The notes beneath the pieces were generated by a model. The model searched no databases. It saw only the letters and a program-made list of their open reading frames with translations, and was not told the DNA's origin. From Acidobacteriaceae bacterium (GTDB lineage Bacteria; Acidobacteriota; Terriglobia; Terriglobales; Acidobacteriaceae): a stretch of 7,537 nt of DNA. A program made the translations under genes and the position numbers. The stretch lies in the NCBI GenBank assembly GCA_003152795.1, contig PMBA01000309.1, forward strand, positions 10,233 to 17,769. The letters are read 5' to 3'. Positions 6,183 through 7,537 of the stretch are shown in pieces. Position 1 is the stretch's first letter. Every line of letters begins with the position of its first letter.

Positions 6183-7537
6183 GTGGAACAGCGCAGAACC
6201 ATCGTGATCGATCCCGTAACCCGAATCGAAGGCCATTCCAGGATTACGTTGCATCTCGACGATCAGGGCCGCGTCGAAGACGCCCGCTTTCACGTTACCC
6301 AGTTCCGCGGCTTCGAGAAATTTTGCGAAGGGCGTCCGTTTTACGAGATGCCATCGCTGATGGCGCGCATCTGCGGCATTTGTCCGGTCAGTCACCTGAT
6401 CGCCTCGGCGAAGGCCTGCGACGCTCTGCTGGCGGTGAGAATCCCGCCGACCGCCGACAAACTGCGCCGCCTCTTCGGACTGGCCCAGGTCGTCCAATCC
6501 CATGCCTTGAGCTTCTTTCACTTGTCTTCGCCCGACCTGCTGCTGGGCATGGACGCCGATCCCGCCAAGAGCAATCTGTTCGGCGTCCTGGAGAAGAATC
6601 CGTCCCTGGCGCGCGACGGAATCCGCCTGCGCCAGTTTGGGCAACAGATCATCGAGCGTTTAGGAGGCAAACGGATTCATCCCGCCTGGGTCGTGCCCGG
6701 CGGTGTAAGCGAACCCCTCAGCGAAGCGGACCGCGATGCCATCCTGGAGACCATTCCCGAAGCGCTCGTCATTGCCGTTCGCACCATCGACTGGTTCAAG
6801 GGCATCATGGAGAGTTTCCGCGAGGAGATTTCGACTTTTGGCAACTTCCCAACGCTCTTCATGGGCATCGTGAAAGAAGATGGCGGCTTGACGTTCTACG
6901 ACGGCAAGATTCGCATGGTGGATGCATCCGGCAAGATCGTCGCCAACGGTCTCGATCCGGCGTGCTACTTCGATTACATTGGCGAAAAGGTCGAGTCGTG
7001 GAGCTATCTGAAATCCGCCTACTACAAACCAGACGGTTTCCCCGACGGCATCTACCGCGTCGGGCCGCTGGCGCGCTTGAACGTGGTTGACCGCTGCGGC
7101 ACACCCCGCGCCGACCAGGAACTGGCGGAATTCCATGAACTGCAACGCACCGCCGCTCTCAGTTCGTTCCACTATCACCACGCCCGGCTGATCGAAATTC
7201 TCTACTGCGTCGAGCGCATGGGGTTCTTGCTCAACCACCCCGAAATCCTCGATAAACATGTGCGCGCTGTCGCCCGTCCCAATGCTCTGGAAGGCGTGGG
7301 TGCCGCTGAGGCCCCCAGGGGTACGCTGTTTCACCACTACAAGATTGACGAACAGGGATTGATCCGCTGGTGCAACCTCATCATCGCCACTGGCCAGAAT
7401 AATCTGGCCATGAACCGGAGTGTCCTGCAGGTGGCCAAGCATTTTGTGCATGCCGACCGATTGACAACCGGCGCGTTGAATCGTGTGGAAGCCGTCATCC
7501 GCGCCTACGATCCCTGTCTAAGCTGCTCCACCCATGC
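6183..7537 (+). CDS. hoxH: Bidirectional [NiFe] hydrogenase large subunit HoxH, 3' end cut by window edge
   Basis: HoxH holds the Ni-Fe(CN)2CO active site where H2 is split or formed. The frame is open for 451 complete codons to the right edge. The N-terminus '[16 protein letters not shown]' is typical. The L1 motif '[10 protein letters not shown]' supplies C64 and C67 (with H71), and the L2 motif 'DPCLSCSTH' at the very end supplies C445 and C448 and ends with H451. These match the group 3d patterns I know. Family members are cleaved by a specific protease just after this His, so the mature protein is almost fully in view and only the short removable tail is missing. GTG 6183 is preceded by TTAGGAG at 5-nt spacing; GTG 6177, in frame, is an alternative with its own GGAG 7 nt upstream. 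It starts 8 nt after hoxY. The protein shows no frameshift or missing ligand. Confidence 0.96.
   Translation, partial: MEQRRTIVIDPVTRIEGHSRITLHLDDQGRVEDARFHVTQFRGFEKFCEGRPFYEMPSLMARICGICPVSHLIASAKACDALLAVRIPPTADKLRRLFGLAQVVQSHALSFFHLSSPDLLLGMDADPAKSNLFGVLEKNPSLARDGIRLRQFGQQIIERLGGKRIHPAWVVPGGVSEPLSEADRDAILETIPEALVIAVRTIDWFKGIMESFREEISTFGNFPTLFMGIVKEDGGLTFYDGKIRMVDASGKIVANGLDPACYFDYIGEKVESWSYLKSAYYKPDGFPDGIYRVGPLARLNVVDRCGTPRADQELAEFHELQRTAALSSFHYHHARLIEILYCVERMGFLLNHPEILDKHVRAVARPNALEGVGAAEAPRGTLFHHYKIDEQGLIRWCNLIIATGQNNLAMNRSVLQVAKHFVHADRLTTGALNRVEAVIRAYDPCLSCSTH

Noticed and set aside
6323..7090. Plus-strand open frame of 255 codons inside hoxH
   Set aside because: It is an Arg/Pro/Ser-rich out-of-frame translation of hoxH, typical of a shadow frame.
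6660..7451. Minus-strand open frame of 263 codons opposite hoxH
   Set aside because: The opposite strand encodes HoxH with intact L1 and L2 motifs; the antisense frame has no family signature.

Overview
The window carries the core of an NAD(P)-linked bidirectional [NiFe] hydrogenase, group 3d (HoxEFUYH type), preceded by a Crp/Fnr-family regulator. A leftward group with an OsmC/Ohr-like protein and a tandem universal stress protein lies upstream. Base composition is moderately GC-rich and GTG starts are common. The regulator has an N-terminal Cys cluster plus an 'NRPYEVTAE' stretch of a kind I associate with Acidobacteriota. I therefore suspect an acidobacterium, but this is impression, not a search result. 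The Hox subunits resemble cyanobacterial-type HoxEFUYH in architecture and motifs.

Layout. Positions 1-902 (minus) hold a tandem UspA-domain protein whose last residues run off the left edge. Positions 1009-1521 (minus) hold an OsmC/Ohr-fold peroxidase-like protein. Positions 1522-1853 are the divergent intergenic region. It has a possible small or decayed gene on the minus strand and two inverted repeats, one a perfect 16-bp palindrome of GTGA-N6-TCAC type. Positions 1854-2567 (plus) encode the Crp/Fnr regulator. Positions 2568-2782 form the hox promoter region, with a site matching both half-sites of the CRP consensus TGTGA-N6-TCACA. From 2783 to the right edge, hoxE, hoxF, hoxU, hoxY and hoxH follow on the plus strand. 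The first four overlap (11-nt overlap, then two ATGA overlaps), and hoxH follows hoxY after 8 nt.

How it works together. HoxF, HoxU and HoxE form the diaphorase arm (FMN, NAD(H) and Fe-S relay). HoxY and HoxH form the hydrogenase arm with the proximal cluster and the Ni-Fe centre. The complex would couple H2 oxidation or evolution to NAD(P)H/NAD(P)+ in the cytoplasm. The regulator pairs FNR-like N-terminal cysteines with a CRP-like recognition helix (R-E-x3-R). The helix predicts TGTGA/TCACA half-sites, and such sites occur upstream of both hoxE and the regulator itself. The best reading is a redox- or oxygen-responsive module that switches on hydrogenase and possibly stress proteins; this is inference. 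The window ends two bases after the conserved His of the HoxH L2 motif, so the mature large subunit is essentially complete and only the cleaved tail is missing. No maturation genes (hyp, hoxW), RNA genes, insertion sequences or CRISPR arrays are seen. I see no clearly undescribed system; the regulatory architecture is the most interesting part.
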